From contig JAJXUP010000008.1 of NCBI GenBank assembly GCA_021782795.1, positions 1 through 33,479 of the forward strand: 33,479 bases of DNA, given 5' to 3'. The notes beneath the pieces were generated by a model that saw only the letters and a program-made list of their open reading frames with translations, ran no database searches and was not told where the DNA came from. Below, piece by piece: positions 1 to 10,258 of this stretch. The DNA is from Pseudomonadota bacterium (lineage in GTDB: Bacteria > Pseudomonadota > Gammaproteobacteria > Burkholderiales > Sulfuriferulaceae). A program made the translations under genes and the position numbers. The stretch's first letter is position 1. Each line of letters opens with the position of its first letter.

Positions 1-2
1 TT

Positions 3-431
3 GCCGGCAAGCAGATCGGCACCGTGCTTCCGGTAACCGATAACTCCGGACAGCACATTCCGCAAACACGTCTTCAGGAAGTTCACGATGCGCTGGTCGA
101 AACCCTGAAGCAGCAGGGGGTGTTGCTGTCGAAAACCGGAACCACACCACAAGATGACTCGCTGGTGGCGAAGGTCGGCATCATTTCCTTCAAAACCGGC
201 AGCGCTGCCGGACGCTGGCTCGGCTTTGGCGCGGGCGCGGCAAAATGCACGATGCGGGCGCAATTGCTCGACCCACACGACTCGGTGGTGGCCGAAGTGA
301 TCGAAACGCGCGTCGTCGACACTGGCGGCTTCTTCACGATCGGAACCGACAGCACGTTTCACATCGACCTGGCAAAATCGGTGGCAGATGCGCTAGCCAG
401 GATACTCAAGCCTGATGGAGCGAAGCAATGA
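3..431 (+). CDS. DUF4410-like protein, 5' partial (frame open to window edge)
   Basis: Frame stays open upstream of the GTG at 24 to the window edge. The GSAAGRWLGFGAGAAKCTM glycine-rich segment resembles DUF4410 proteins. Stop overlaps the next start (ATGA). Confidence 0.6.
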   Translation, partial: AGKQIGTVLPVTDNSGQHIPQTRLQEVHDALVETLKQQGVLLSKTGTTPQDDSLVAKVGIISFKTGSAAGRWLGFGAGAAKCTMRAQLLDPHDSVVAEVIETRVVDTGGFFTIGTDSTFHIDLAKSVADALARILKPDGAKQ

Positions 432-985
432 GCATATTGCGCACGATACCACTCATATTCCTGCTGGCCACCTTGCTGCTTGGCGGTTGCGCCACGCCTA
501 CGCCGCCGGCGGAAATGGTGCCCGAACTCGCCGCCACGCCGCAATCGCTCCACGGCACAGTCATTACCGTAACCGAAGTCACTGGCGGCATGGAAACCCA
601 ATCGTGGAATGTGGGCCGGATCGGCAATGCCGAATTCAGGACTGCGTTGCTGCAGACATTGCAAAATGCAGGCGCACGCACTACCCCGGCTGCGGCAAAC
701 GCACCGGCCTACACACTGTCCTGCGAAATCATTTCGCAAAATGTGGTGGGCAACTTTGACAACACGATCACCTTGCTGGTGCACTACAGCCTGAAAAACC
801 CGAACAGCCAGCGCATCTGGGCAGAAAACATCCTGTCGGAAAAAGAGCTTTCCGTGAAAGACGTCTTCGATGGACAGACCCGCAGGCAAAAACTGCAAAC
901 CAGCGCCATCCAGGACAACTTCACCACCCTGATCGGCAAGTTGGCCAATGCCATCGAAGCGGACAAACGGCGTTCCGGCCAGTAA
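428..985 (+). CDS. Putative outer-membrane lipoprotein
   Basis: N-terminal signal with lipobox (LATLLLGGCATPT). 4-nt overlap with the upstream ORF. Confidence 0.7.
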   Translation: MSILRTIPLIFLLATLLLGGCATPTPPAEMVPELAATPQSLHGTVITVTEVTGGMETQSWNVGRIGNAEFRTALLQTLQNAGARTTPAAANAPAYTLSCEIISQNVVGNFDNTITLLVHYSLKNPNSQRIWAENILSEKELSVKDVFDGQTRRQKLQTSAIQDNFTTLIGKLANAIEADKRRSGQ

Positions 986-1195
986 ACATGTCACCAAAGG
1001 CGGGATTCCCCCTTATGCAAACTGCGGTTAGCCATAGATGCGTGCTTTATGTAACGATGGGCAACGATTTGTACCAGCTGATCCAAACACATGAAAAGAT
1101 TGAGCCGCATTTTTAACAATTTCCCTATACACTTCAACCCATCGTTCCATCAACAGTCCGCCACCTGACTTGCCTCGCAAGAACTCACCAGCACA

Positions 1196-1987
1196 ATGTC
1201 TACTCCGCAATCGCCTGAAATCAGCGTCAGCATCGTCAGCCACGGGCAAATGCCACTGGTGACCGCACTACTGCATGATCTGGCGCAGCATGCCGCGCCC
1301 TATGTCACCGAAGTGTTGCTCACGTTGAATCTGCCAGAAGAATTACCTTTTGAAAACAGTGAATTCCAATTTCCGCTTCGGGTCATCCGCAATACCGCCC
1401 CCATGGGATTCGGCGCCAACCACAATCAGGCTGCTGCACGTGCTGTCGGGAAATATGTCTGCATTCTGAACCCGGATATCCGTCTTGGGTCAGATGTATT
1501 CGGGCCTTTGTTGCACGTGCTGAAAACCTCGCCGGATGTCGGTCTGGTGGCGCCAGGCGTACTGAATGCGCACGGTCAGCTGGAAGACAGCGCACGGTAT
1601 TTTCCGACACCGTGGGAAATATTGGGCAAGGCGCTGGGTCGGCGCTCACGCCGGTTCGTCGCGCGAGACCATGAGTTGTCATATCCGGATTGGGTGGGCG
1701 GAATGTTCATGTTGCTGTCACTGGATACGTTCCAAGCACACAACGGTTTCGATGAACGGTATTTCCTGTACTACGAAGATGTGGATTTGTGCGCAAGGCT
1801 TCAATTGGCGCATGTGCGGGTAGCCTGGTTGCCAGCCGTCTCGGTAATCCATGACGCGCAACGCACCAGCCATCGCAACCTGAAATATCTGCGCTGGCAC
1901 ATCAGTAGCATGCTGCGGTATTTCATGTCATCGGTATACTGGGATGCCTCGTCAAGAAAGTGGATCATGAAAAGCACAAGGCACTGA
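1196..1987 (+). CDS. Family 2 glycosyltransferase (WbbL-like rhamnosyltransferase type)
   Basis: SVSIVSHGQ start, GFGANHNQAAARAVGKYVCILNPDI, and YFLYYEDVDLCARL motifs typical of GT2. Confidence 0.85.
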   Translation: MSTPQSPEISVSIVSHGQMPLVTALLHDLAQHAAPYVTEVLLTLNLPEELPFENSEFQFPLRVIRNTAPMGFGANHNQAAARAVGKYVCILNPDIRLGSDVFGPLLHVLKTSPDVGLVAPGVLNAHGQLEDSARYFPTPWEILGKALGRRSRRFVARDHELSYPDWVGGMFMLLSLDTFQAHNGFDERYFLYYEDVDLCARLQLAHVRVAWLPAVSVIHDAQRTSHRNLKYLRWHISSMLRYFMSSVYWDASSRKWIMKSTRH

Positions 1988-2032
1988 TTTATTGTGGCGA
2001 TTTAAAAGCGGCAGGAATTAATAAACATCCAT

Positions 2033-4930
2033 ATGAATACTAAAAACTCAATTAATAAATTTTTTCATGAAAATAATACAAGTAAAAAATCACTGTTAAA
2101 AACATTTGTGAAAAGCCAAATCAAGAAAATTGCTGTTTTAGGTTTTGAATATGTAAAATCGCGACCAAATCTAAGCAGAAAATTTATTCAACTGGCACGA
2201 AAAGCAGGGATGACTAGATTTATTTACAGACTGCATGATCGCATACACATATATAGCTTTAATGAGAATCAACCTTTGTGTCAAAAAGTCACTTCATCAT
2301 ATCAAGTTTGGTCGTCACATTTTGATACACCAAGTGCAGAAATAATTTCAAGGATAGAAACCAGTTTAAACCCTGATTCTACGGTATTTGTTATTGCGCG
2401 TATTGAAAAGAGTTCGGAACAGTATGCAGAAGAACTTGCTATCCGGCTGGTTGAAAGTATTGGGCAACAGTGGCGCGCCATTTTCCTATTCGACCCAGAT
2501 TGCAACACCGATGCAAATGTTTCCAATATTCGCCGCATAACCAATAATGACAAACGAATATTTTTTGACTCATGTAAAATTGATGAAAGTGCAGAGTTTA
2601 TTTTATTTATTCAAGGGGGTGCACTTCCTCGTTCCCATGCGTTACGAATTTTTGCAGATGCGCTGCGCAATGAACCTAACGCATTAATTGCATATTCGGA
2701 TGAAGATCAGATAAATCAAGATAAATCAATCGGAAATCCATGGTTCAAGCCACAATTTTCCGCGCTCCTGATCGGTCAAAACGCATTGCTTGGTCGCATG
2801 ATAGCTTTTCGTCCTAATGAGCACCTTTCAAAAATTATTGACAAGATGGTTTCAACTGATGAAAATCCTGCTGTTTTACTGCGGGACTATGCATTGGAAG
2901 TGGGTGAGCCAAACATATTGCATATTCCGCATGTGCTTTACCATGACGCTCTGACCACGCAACTCCTCCCAATCAATTTAACATTATCGGGAAATTTCCC
3001 GATGGTAAGCATTATTATTCCTACAAAGGATCGATGGGATCTTCTCGGGCCATGTATTGAAAGCATACAAGGCACCGACTGGCCGGCAGAACGTATGGAA
3101 ATAATTGTGGTAGATAATGGTTCCAGAGATGCATTGACCCTGAAAATGCTGGATGATGCGGCGCGATCAAATCTTATCAGAATAATTCATGATGATCTAC
3201 CGTTCAATTGGTCTAGATTGAATAACCTAGCCGTAAGAAAATCCAGAAGTGATCTGTATGTTTTTCTCAACAATGACACGGAAGCCATAGACAAATGCTG
3301 GCTAATTAAACTTGCAACCCACGCACTTCAACCCGGTTCCGGAGCGGTTGGCTGCAAGCTTTTATATCCTGATGGCACAGTTCAGCATGGTGGGGTGATT
3401 GCTGGTATACAAGGTATTGTAGCTCATGCACACCTGTATGCTAAAGCTAACGATGGTGGTTATCGCGGTATGGCAAATATCACCCATGAGGTAGCGGCAG
3501 TAACAGGTGCATGCCTGGCTGTTACACGCGAAAATTTCAATTCTGTAGGGGGATTTAATGAAGATTTCCCGGTAGCGTTTAACGATATTATGTTCTGTTT
3601 TGATTTACATGTGACTGGAAAACGTAATTTATTTGTTGCTGATGCCTTGTTTATTCACCATGAAAGCAAATCCCGAGGATACGAGGATTCTCCGGAAAAA
3701 TTGGCGAGATTTCGTATTGATGGGCGTAAGTTGTGGAACTTGCATCCCGGTTTAATGCGCCATGATCCGTTTTATTCGCCCAATTTGTCTCTTGCAAGAC
3801 CGTTTGAACTTAGCTTTGCGCCTCGGCGACGTCCTTTCTGGGACGATTACTGCAGTCGACCACGTCGTGTAATGATACTTTCGTCCACGTACAGCATCTG
3901 GGCGGGCGTTTCTGAAGTTGTTGCACAACAGGCAAAGGCATTACTGCAGCATGGTTATGAAGTGATTGTAGCCGGTCCGAAAAATATTAATGATTTGCAA
4001 TATCCAAACTGTGAACGTCTCGAAGTGCACGATTCATTGTCGGCGGCAGCACTTGCGGTTAGTAAGATTGTTGACCTTGTCATAGCTCATACCAACCCTT
4101 TTTATGTCGTTGCTCAGTGGACGGGTGACCACCCCCCTGTTGTTGCTTATGATTACGGTGAGCCAAAACTAGAGCTGTATGGAGATGCTGAAAGGCAACC
4201 TAGTATTTTAGCTGAAAAGACTCAGGCGCTCATGATGGCATCCGCTGTCTTTTCCATTTCGGATGCAGTAGCTGTTGAAAATCATGCTCCAGAATTTTCC
4301 TTGCCTTCGCTTGCCAATTCTCAATTTACTCAATGGAACGACGCATCTAATACGAGGCGACAGCAGCTGAGAAGGCTGCGAGGCTGGGATGACCAATTTA
4401 TCGTATTGAATGTGAGTAATTTTCATGAAAGTGAGCAACAACATAATGGCATTGATACCTATCTATCAGTTCGAACTGCATTACAGAAGCTGCATCCAGA
4501 ATTGTTCAAACGAACTATTTTTGTCCTGTGCGGAAAAGCCACTGAAAAAGATGTGAAAGAAATGTCTAAATGTGGGCTGACTGTCGCAGCAAATGCAAGG
4601 AGTGACGAAATAGATGATTTATATTGCGCGGCAGATGCGTATGCCAATTTCTCGAAATTGGCTGATTATAACCGCGGTATCGGGCAAGCCCTGGCAATGG
4701 GGCTGCCTGTAATTGCATCGAATATCCCCGCACACAGATTTTATGGTGTTGAAACCACCGACCACGTATCAGAAGCTGCCAGCTGGATGCTCAAAACCTC
4801 AGCGAGTCATGAAAACAGGGTAGCTAGAGTTGGGATTTGGGATAAACCTTTGTCTAAACTTATCAATACGGCAGGTTCAATTTGTGCAACACAAGACAAT
4901 GGCTTACAGCATACCCATCCGACCAATTAA
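2033..4930 (+). CDS. Large multidomain glycosyltransferase (degenerate GT2-like N-terminus, GT2, C-terminal GT4/GT1-like)
   Basis: N-terminal YSDEDQINQ remnant. Full GT2 core VSIIIPTKDRWDLLGPCIESI...VVDNGSRD...FLNNDTEAI. C-terminal SIWAGVSEVVAQQAKALLQHGYEVIVAGP and QALAMGLPVIASNIPAH. Confidence 0.8.
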   Translation: MNTKNSINKFFHENNTSKKSLLKTFVKSQIKKIAVLGFEYVKSRPNLSRKFIQLARKAGMTRFIYRLHDRIHIYSFNENQPLCQKVTSSYQVWSSHFDTPSAEIISRIETSLNPDSTVFVIARIEKSSEQYAEELAIRLVESIGQQWRAIFLFDPDCNTDANVSNIRRITNNDKRIFFDSCKIDESAEFILFIQGGALPRSHALRIFADALRNEPNALIAYSDEDQINQDKSIGNPWFKPQFSALLIGQNALLGRMIAFRPNEHLSKIIDKMVSTDENPAVLLRDYALEVGEPNILHIPHVLYHDALTTQLLPINLTLSGNFPMVSIIIPTKDRWDLLGPCIESIQGTDWPAERMEIIVVDNGSRDALTLKMLDDAARSNLIRIIHDDLPFNWSRLNNLAVRKSRSDLYVFLNNDTEAIDKCWLIKLATHALQPGSGAVGCKLLYPDGTVQHGGVIAGIQGIVAHAHLYAKANDGGYRGMANITHEVAAVTGACLAVTRENFNSVGGFNEDFPVAFNDIMFCFDLHVTGKRNLFVADALFIHHESKSRGYEDSPEKLARFRIDGRKLWNLHPGLMRHDPFYSPNLSLARPFELSFAPRRRPFWDDYCSRPRRVMILSSTYSIWAGVSEVVAQQAKALLQHGYEVIVAGPKNINDLQYPNCERLEVHDSLSAAALAVSKIVDLVIAHTNPFYVVAQWTGDHPPVVAYDYGEPKLELYGDAERQPSILAEKTQALMMASAVFSISDAVAVENHAPEFSLPSLANSQFTQWNDASNTRRQQLRRLRGWDDQFIVLNVSNFHESEQQHNGIDTYLSVRTALQKLHPELFKRTIFVLCGKATEKDVKEMSKCGLTVAANARSDEIDDLYCAADAYANFSKLADYNRGIGQALAMGLPVIASNIPAHRFYGVETTDHVSEAASWMLKTSASHENRVARVGIWDKPLSKLINTAGSICATQDNGLQHTHPTN

Positions 4931-5809
4931 GCCATGCCAGATTCCTAACGACATCATTGAAAGATATCGTAATCTAGGCGCAACAAACAGAGGGTAAATC
5001 ACCATCCTGCTGATGATTACTCGAAGAAAACGCATACGCCAGCCTAGAGGGGTATTTGATCTGAACAGCAAACGAATGGCATTCCGGAAAATATAATAAT
5101 GACGGAGCGGGCCGTGATTCAGCATTCGCAAACCAAATATACTCAATGGAGTTTCACCCAAAGCGTGCTTCATCACAGCAGCACATACACCATAAGATTG
5201 ATAGCCAAGAGACTGTGCCCGCAATCCCCATTCAATATCAACCTGATCAATAAAAAATGGCTCACACATATTTCCAACCGTCTCCAGTGTCTGCATGGAA
5301 ATCAATGAGCCGGATGCAATTACAAAATCCACGAGGAATATGTCGTTATTTGAACGACAAGCCAGTCTATGAAGACGCAAGCCAGAAATTCTTGAAAAAG
5401 AAGGTCTATCAGGGGAACGTTCGTCGATATAACGCGGACCTACTGCAGCTACCCGTACGCCACTATCAACCAATCTGGTATGCGCTAAATACAATTTCTG
5501 CGCCATGTCGACCATAGGCATACTATCCTGGTCCAGCAACAGCACGAATTTTGCGTTGCACAATTTGGCGAATTGGATACCAGTATTTTGCGCTTTGGCA
5601 ATTCCATAATTCTGACCAAGCATGATTATTTTTCCAGGACAAGCGCTTTGCTTGCTATGCCACCATGAGGCTAAATTCAATTCCGAGCCATTATCCACAA
5701 CCACGATCTGGTCCACCTGGCTAGATACTCTTTCCAGGAGCTCACTCAGAACGGCTAGGTTTGGATGATAGGTCACAACCACCGCAAAAATACCAGAAAA
5801 ATTACTCAT
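4904..5809 (-). CDS. Family 2 glycosyltransferase (rhamnosyltransferase-like)
   Basis: AVVVTYHPNLAVLSELLERV...IVVVDNGS...NYGIAKAQNTGIQFA...LLLDQDSMP, characteristic of RfbF-type GT2. Confidence 0.85.
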   Translation of the reverse strand: MSNFSGIFAVVVTYHPNLAVLSELLERVSSQVDQIVVVDNGSELNLASWWHSKQSACPGKIIMLGQNYGIAKAQNTGIQFAKLCNAKFVLLLDQDSMPMVDMAQKLYLAHTRLVDSGVRVAAVGPRYIDERSPDRPSFSRISGLRLHRLACRSNNDIFLVDFVIASGSLISMQTLETVGNMCEPFFIDQVDIEWGLRAQSLGYQSYGVCAAVMKHALGETPLSIFGLRMLNHGPLRHYYIFRNAIRLLFRSNTPLGWRMRFLRVIISRMVIYPLFVAPRLRYLSMMSLGIWHGLIGRMGML

Positions 5810-6026
5810 TGTTCTTATGCATATTGTGCTGATGAATTCTTACGACACTGATTTCACCTTTCATAGCAGAGTCCCTGTCGCGAGAGAATTTCGACGAAGC
5901 GATAAGACAGCCTAGCAAATTCAGGGGGATCGCACCAATAATTCCTGACCCGACCGTATCACAATTTAATTTACGACAAATCCTTATCAATAAAATGGAT
6001 TCAACCCGCTGAATAATAAATTATGA

Positions 6027-6923
6027 TTATAAATAACCCGAGTAATAATCATCCACATACTCTTTCAAGCATATTCTCCAATCTCTCATAATATTCAGGC
6101 CGCGCAAGTCCAGTTTCTTATTAATCAAGCGTTCAGATGGGGGGCGCTTTGCAAAATAAGTTTTTTCCCAAAATTCAGAACCAACTGGTGTAACTTGTAT
6201 TTTTTCAGCCATACCAAGAACGCGTATTAGCTCATGCGCAACTTCCAAGCGGCCTGTAATTCCCCCACATACCATATTGTAAAGGCCCCAGTATTCGCGT
6301 TGAAGCAACAGCTCCACATTTCTTGCAAAATCTACAGTATATGTTGGGGTACCCAATTTATCATTTACAATATGCAACTCCCGGCTACCCGCCTTAATTT
6401 GCCCCATTAATTTCTGAATAAATTTTTTATCTTTTCTTGGGCCAGAACCCATCATCCAGCCTGCCCGGCATATTAAATACCTGGAGGCATTCTTCTCAAC
6501 AAAAACTTCACCATGGTATTTACTGCGAGCGTAATGACCAAGGGGGTTAGGCAAGTCCCAATCATCAAAAACATCCTGAACACCATCAAATATCCCTGCG
6601 GTGCTGATGTACAGAATAGGTATTTCAAGCTTGTTTGCAATAAATACAGCATTCTCAACTGAAATGGTGTTTGTCAAATAAGCTGCATCCTGATTCAGCT
6701 CACAATATTCAAGGTCAGTGTAGGCTCCAAGATGAAACAAATAGTCCGGCTTGAATGCGGCAACATCTTTTGAATAGGCCTCAAAATCACGGAAATCCAA
6801 ATAACTAAGCCAGGGTTCATTAACATCGATGTCGGTACATTTTAATTCATAATTCTGGCTGAAAACTTTATAAAAAGCCTCACCAAGCATTCCGCCACAA
6901 CCGGCAATATAAATCTTTTTCAT
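6027..6923 (-). CDS. RmlD-like NAD(P)-dependent SDR (dTDP-4-dehydrorhamnose reductase family)
   Basis: KKIYIAGCGGMLGEAFYKVF, FHLGAYTDLEYCELNQDAAYLTN, YARSKYHGE. Start set at the internal ATG (6923) preceded by a G-rich RBS-like stretch. Confidence 0.8.
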   Translation of the reverse strand: MKKIYIAGCGGMLGEAFYKVFSQNYELKCTDIDVNEPWLSYLDFRDFEAYSKDVAAFKPDYLFHLGAYTDLEYCELNQDAAYLTNTISVENAVFIANKLEIPILYISTAGIFDGVQDVFDDWDLPNPLGHYARSKYHGEVFVEKNASRYLICRAGWMMGSGPRKDKKFIQKLMGQIKAGSRELHIVNDKLGTPTYTVDFARNVELLLQREYWGLYNMVCGGITGRLEVAHELIRVLGMAEKIQVTPVGSEFWEKTYFAKRPPSERLINKKLDLRGLNIMRDWRICLKEYVDDYYSGYL

Positions 6924-6983
6924 ACCACACCCCACATCTAGACTATAAAATTTTTAAATTTTGTTTAAATACACTCATCATCT

Positions 6984-8261
6984 CTATATATTTCCCGAGA
7001 CGATACCATCTGCATAAAAATATATTTTTTCCATTTCATTAGTCCAGTCCAAGTCAGCCATGGTTTTAAGTCCACCGGTTGCGATTTTTTGTCTCAACTC
7101 TTTTGATTCAATTAATTGAGTTACGCCATCGAGAATTGCTTCTGGAACTGGGTCGCACAGGAACGAGTTCTGGAGATGTGTACAATGCCACTCGACGTGC
7201 GCCCCATTATTAGAAACAACAGGCACTCCACACGACATCAATTCAATGGGAAGATATGACAGGTTTGTTCCAGAAAATGCAATCCCGATATCGCATGTTC
7301 TGTACAAATCACCGGTAGCCGCCAATGACAGATTCCCTAATAGCGTTGCTTTAAACGGCGGAACTGATTTTAAGTCAAGCCCAGCAATTACGATTTCAAT
7401 ATCAGGGAATTTTTCAGAGATTTTTTTTAACGCAACGATCCCCAGCTCGAAGCATCTTCGCTCTGTTGATGGCCGGCCATAGAAGAATATTTTTTTAACC
7501 TTATCTCTAACGACGCCCATTTTATCTGCGGGGTAAAATATGGTCCTATCCGCTGCAAACCTGTAATTTACTGCGCGTCCTCCGTGCGATTCATAGCACT
7601 TTTTTAACCATCCTCCGCCAGTGATTCCATGGAACCCAAAACCGTAGGTCGCATTGGCTTGCATGGCACTTGTGCCATGCGCATAAAACAAGCTTTCATA
7701 ATCCTGCATGAAATAAAATTTATTTTTTGCAAATGGGAATGCCCGTACGGAATATGCCGATTGCCATGTTGTTGCGATCGCCCCATCGCATTCTGGTAAC
7801 ATTTTAGGGTCAACGATTACTTTTATTTTGCAACCGGTTAAGGCATTATCAAGTTCATTCTGGAGATGCTCTGGTGTGCTATGCCGCTCATTGTTGTAGA
7901 TAAATATAATATTCTCTGTATTATGCCCTGCAAAATGATTTGCAAAGCGAAACAAAGTGTAATGCCCTCCGCCCCAAACATTAGTCCAATCAGGCACAAA
8001 CCATATAAACACCTTTTTATTTTCGTCTTGTCTTCGCATCGGAGTTGAGCCACCCCCGAGTTCATCCCATGGCTTATATCCAAAGACGCCGTCCATTAAA
8101 TATTTATAGTTCACACCCTCAGTATTACCCAGCCCAGGTTGTGAAAACCTCATTGCAAGCACTGAAAAATACCTAGGTTTCAGTTTATATAAAATCAATA
8201 CAACTGTATTTATTAACCCAAACGTTACAATATATTTTTTTGCTGCAGCCAGTTTTCTCAT
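6984..8261 (-). CDS. GT4-type glycosyltransferase (WsaF-like)
   Basis: FIWFVPDWTNVWGGGHYTLFRFANHF; C-terminal KIFFYGRPSTERRCFELGI...ELMSCGVPVVSNNGAHVEW. Confidence 0.75.
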   Translation of the reverse strand: MRKLAAAKKYIVTFGLINTVVLILYKLKPRYFSVLAMRFSQPGLGNTEGVNYKYLMDGVFGYKPWDELGGGSTPMRRQDENKKVFIWFVPDWTNVWGGGHYTLFRFANHFAGHNTENIIFIYNNERHSTPEHLQNELDNALTGCKIKVIVDPKMLPECDGAIATTWQSAYSVRAFPFAKNKFYFMQDYESLFYAHGTSAMQANATYGFGFHGITGGGWLKKCYESHGGRAVNYRFAADRTIFYPADKMGVVRDKVKKIFFYGRPSTERRCFELGIVALKKISEKFPDIEIVIAGLDLKSVPPFKATLLGNLSLAATGDLYRTCDIGIAFSGTNLSYLPIELMSCGVPVVSNNGAHVEWHCTHLQNSFLCDPVPEAILDGVTQLIESKELRQKIATGGLKTMADLDWTNEMEKIYFYADGIVSGNI

Positions 8262-8281
8262 TGCGCTCTCTGAAATTAGTG

Positions 8282-8305
8282 ATTTTTATTTATTAAAATA
8301 AAAAT
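8282..8305. repeat. Perfect 10-bp AT inverted repeat (ATTTTTATTT-atta-AAATAAAAAT)
   Basis: Read directly; lies 20-44 nt upstream of the GT4 gene start (8261). Confidence 0.8.
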
Positions 8306-8440
8306 TCGTCCACATATTAGCACCCTATGCTCCTGTTTACCGAAAACAACATACTTTAATCCTGATTTGCAGCATCAGCGACATTCCTAAACTATAAACA
8401 TGGAATTCTGACATGGATTTTGAGTATCATCATCGACAAC

Positions 8441-9160
8441 TCAAAACCACGTCATAGCAATCTCACTCAGATTGCCATGCTCCAGTCGAAACACCCGCTT
8501 GCAGAACTGCCGTATCAGTTCCGGGTCATGTGACGCAAACACGAAGATCTTGGCGGCGTCGATCAGGTCTGCCATGCGGCTGCGCGCTTTTTTCTGGAAC
8601 TCGGCGTCGCCGGTGGAGAACATTTCATCGATGAGCAGTATCTCCGGCTGCACCGAAGTTGCCACGGCAAACATCAGCCGCATGACCATGCCGGACGAGT
8701 AGGTACGCACCGGCACCTTGAGAAAATCGCCCAGTTCGGTGAAGCGCTCGATGTCTTCGGTGCGGGCGTCCATCTGTTGCCGGCTGCTGCCCAGCATCAG
8801 CCCCATGCGCAGGATGTTTTCGTAACCGGACAGCTCCGGGTCCATGCCCGCGCCCAGGTCGATGATGGTGGAGGTGCTGCCCTCGATGCTGACCTTGCCG
8901 GCAATCGGCTTGTAGATGCCGGCCATGGCGCGCAGCAGTGTGGTCTTGCCGGCGCCGTTGTGGCCGACCAGGCCGATGGCATCGCCGTCGCGCAGCTCGA
9001 AATTCACCTGGTTGAGCGCCGTCACCGCCACGATGTCGGACGATTCCTGCGACAGGGTGCCGCCGGTGCCGATACGCGCCAGCTGGTTGCGCAGCGACAT
9101 GTTCTTGCTGTTGTAGATGGGGTATTGCAGCGTTACGTTGTCGAAAACAATATGCGCCAT
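8441..9160 (-). CDS. wzt: ABC transporter ATP-binding protein, polysaccharide export (Wzt/KpsT-like, no C-terminal carbohydrate-binding domain)
   Basis: Walker A GHNGAGKTTLL, signature YSSGMVMRLMFA, Walker B ILLIDE. Only 239 aa. Confidence 0.85.
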   Translation of the reverse strand: MAHIVFDNVTLQYPIYNSKNMSLRNQLARIGTGGTLSQESSDIVAVTALNQVNFELRDGDAIGLVGHNGAGKTTLLRAMAGIYKPIAGKVSIEGSTSTIIDLGAGMDPELSGYENILRMGLMLGSSRQQMDARTEDIERFTELGDFLKVPVRTYSSGMVMRLMFAVATSVQPEILLIDEMFSTGDAEFQKKARSRMADLIDAAKIFVFASHDPELIRQFCKRVFRLEHGNLSEIAMTWF

Positions 9161-9163
9161 GGC

Positions 9164-9946
9164 TTACACCCAGAAGGCAATGCGTTTGTGCCGCCCTTGC
9201 AGCAGCCACAGGGCGAACAGCCAGCCGCCAGCCAGCATGCCCAGCGCTCCCGCATAGACGAACGCTGCGGGCACGACGCCCTGCACCGGATCGCGCACCA
9301 CAGTAATGAGGTAGCTGAACGGGTTGACCCACGCCAGCACGGACTTGATGCCGAGCTGGTCGGGCCGGTAGATCACCGGGCTGAGGAAGAACAGCAGCGG
9401 CATGAATGCGCCTATCAACGGTTCGAGGTCGCGAAAGCGCGCGCCCATCATGCCCAGCACCAGCGCCACCCACCACAGGTTGCCCACCACCAGCAGCAGG
9501 CCGGGCAGCACCAGCAGTTGCGCCAGGCCGAGCGGTGGCGGGTAGATCAGCAACACTACGAGAATGACCAGCGCGTTGTGGGCAAAGTTCACCAGTTGCC
9601 GCATGATGAGCTGGGTCGGATAAAAGCCGAACGGGATCGACAGGTTGCGGATCAGCAGCCAGTTATTGATGAAGGTACGCGAACTCTCGGTGACCGTACC
9701 GCTGATGAACTGCCACACCACCAGCCCGACCGTCAGCGAGGGAATGAACTGCGCACGGTTGCTGTGCAGCAGCACGCTCCACAGCAGGCCCAGCCCGGTC
9801 ACGCCGATGGCGGTGCCGAACACCAGCCACAACGGTCCGAGCACGCTGCGCTGGTAGCGGGCCTTGAGATCGCTGCGCGCAAAATAGAACGCGACCGGCA
9901 GCATGGCCAGCGTGCGTCTCAGGTCGGAAATGGCATAAGAAAACAT
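9164..9946 (-). CDS. wzm: ABC-2 type polysaccharide export permease (Wzm-like)
   Basis: FYFARSDLKARYQRSVLGPLWLVFGTAIGV and multiple hydrophobic helices. Start placed at internal Met (MFSYAISDLRR) because the upstream extension looks non-coding. Confidence 0.85.
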   Translation of the reverse strand: MFSYAISDLRRTLAMLPVAFYFARSDLKARYQRSVLGPLWLVFGTAIGVTGLGLLWSVLLHSNRAQFIPSLTVGLVVWQFISGTVTESSRTFINNWLLIRNLSIPFGFYPTQLIMRQLVNFAHNALVILVVLLIYPPPLGLAQLLVLPGLLLVVGNLWWVALVLGMMGARFRDLEPLIGAFMPLLFFLSPVIYRPDQLGIKSVLAWVNPFSYLITVVRDPVQGVVPAAFVYAGALGMLAGGWLFALWLLQGRHKRIAFWV

Positions 9947-10258
9947 GAATGCGGGCTGCGTTGGCGGCACGAATGAAGCGGGGATTCTAGCACAACTGCC
10001 AGATGCATGGCTGGCGAATCCAGACGGGTCACGATGCCGGCGCGGATCGTGGAGCCGGCCATTGCCGGACGGCTGACTTCCTTTGAATTCATGGTGACGA
10101 ATTTCGTTTCCATCGCCGCCATTGGCTGACCTGATGTGTTTGCGGTGCAAATGCGCTCCATCATGACCGACAAGATACACCCAAAAACCATCATCGGTTC
10201 ACCTGAATTCCAGCCCAGACCGTCTTGAGTCGCAACATTTATTTCGCATCAACTTTTT

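Noticed and set aside
5802-5990. 62-aa minus-strand ORF upstream of the GT2 gene
   Set aside because: Short, no motif, and overlaps the start of a confident CDS.
8777-9976. 399-aa plus-strand ORF antisense to Wzt/Wzm
   Set aside because: Low-complexity Gln/His/Arg content and no family signature; the transporter genes are unambiguous.
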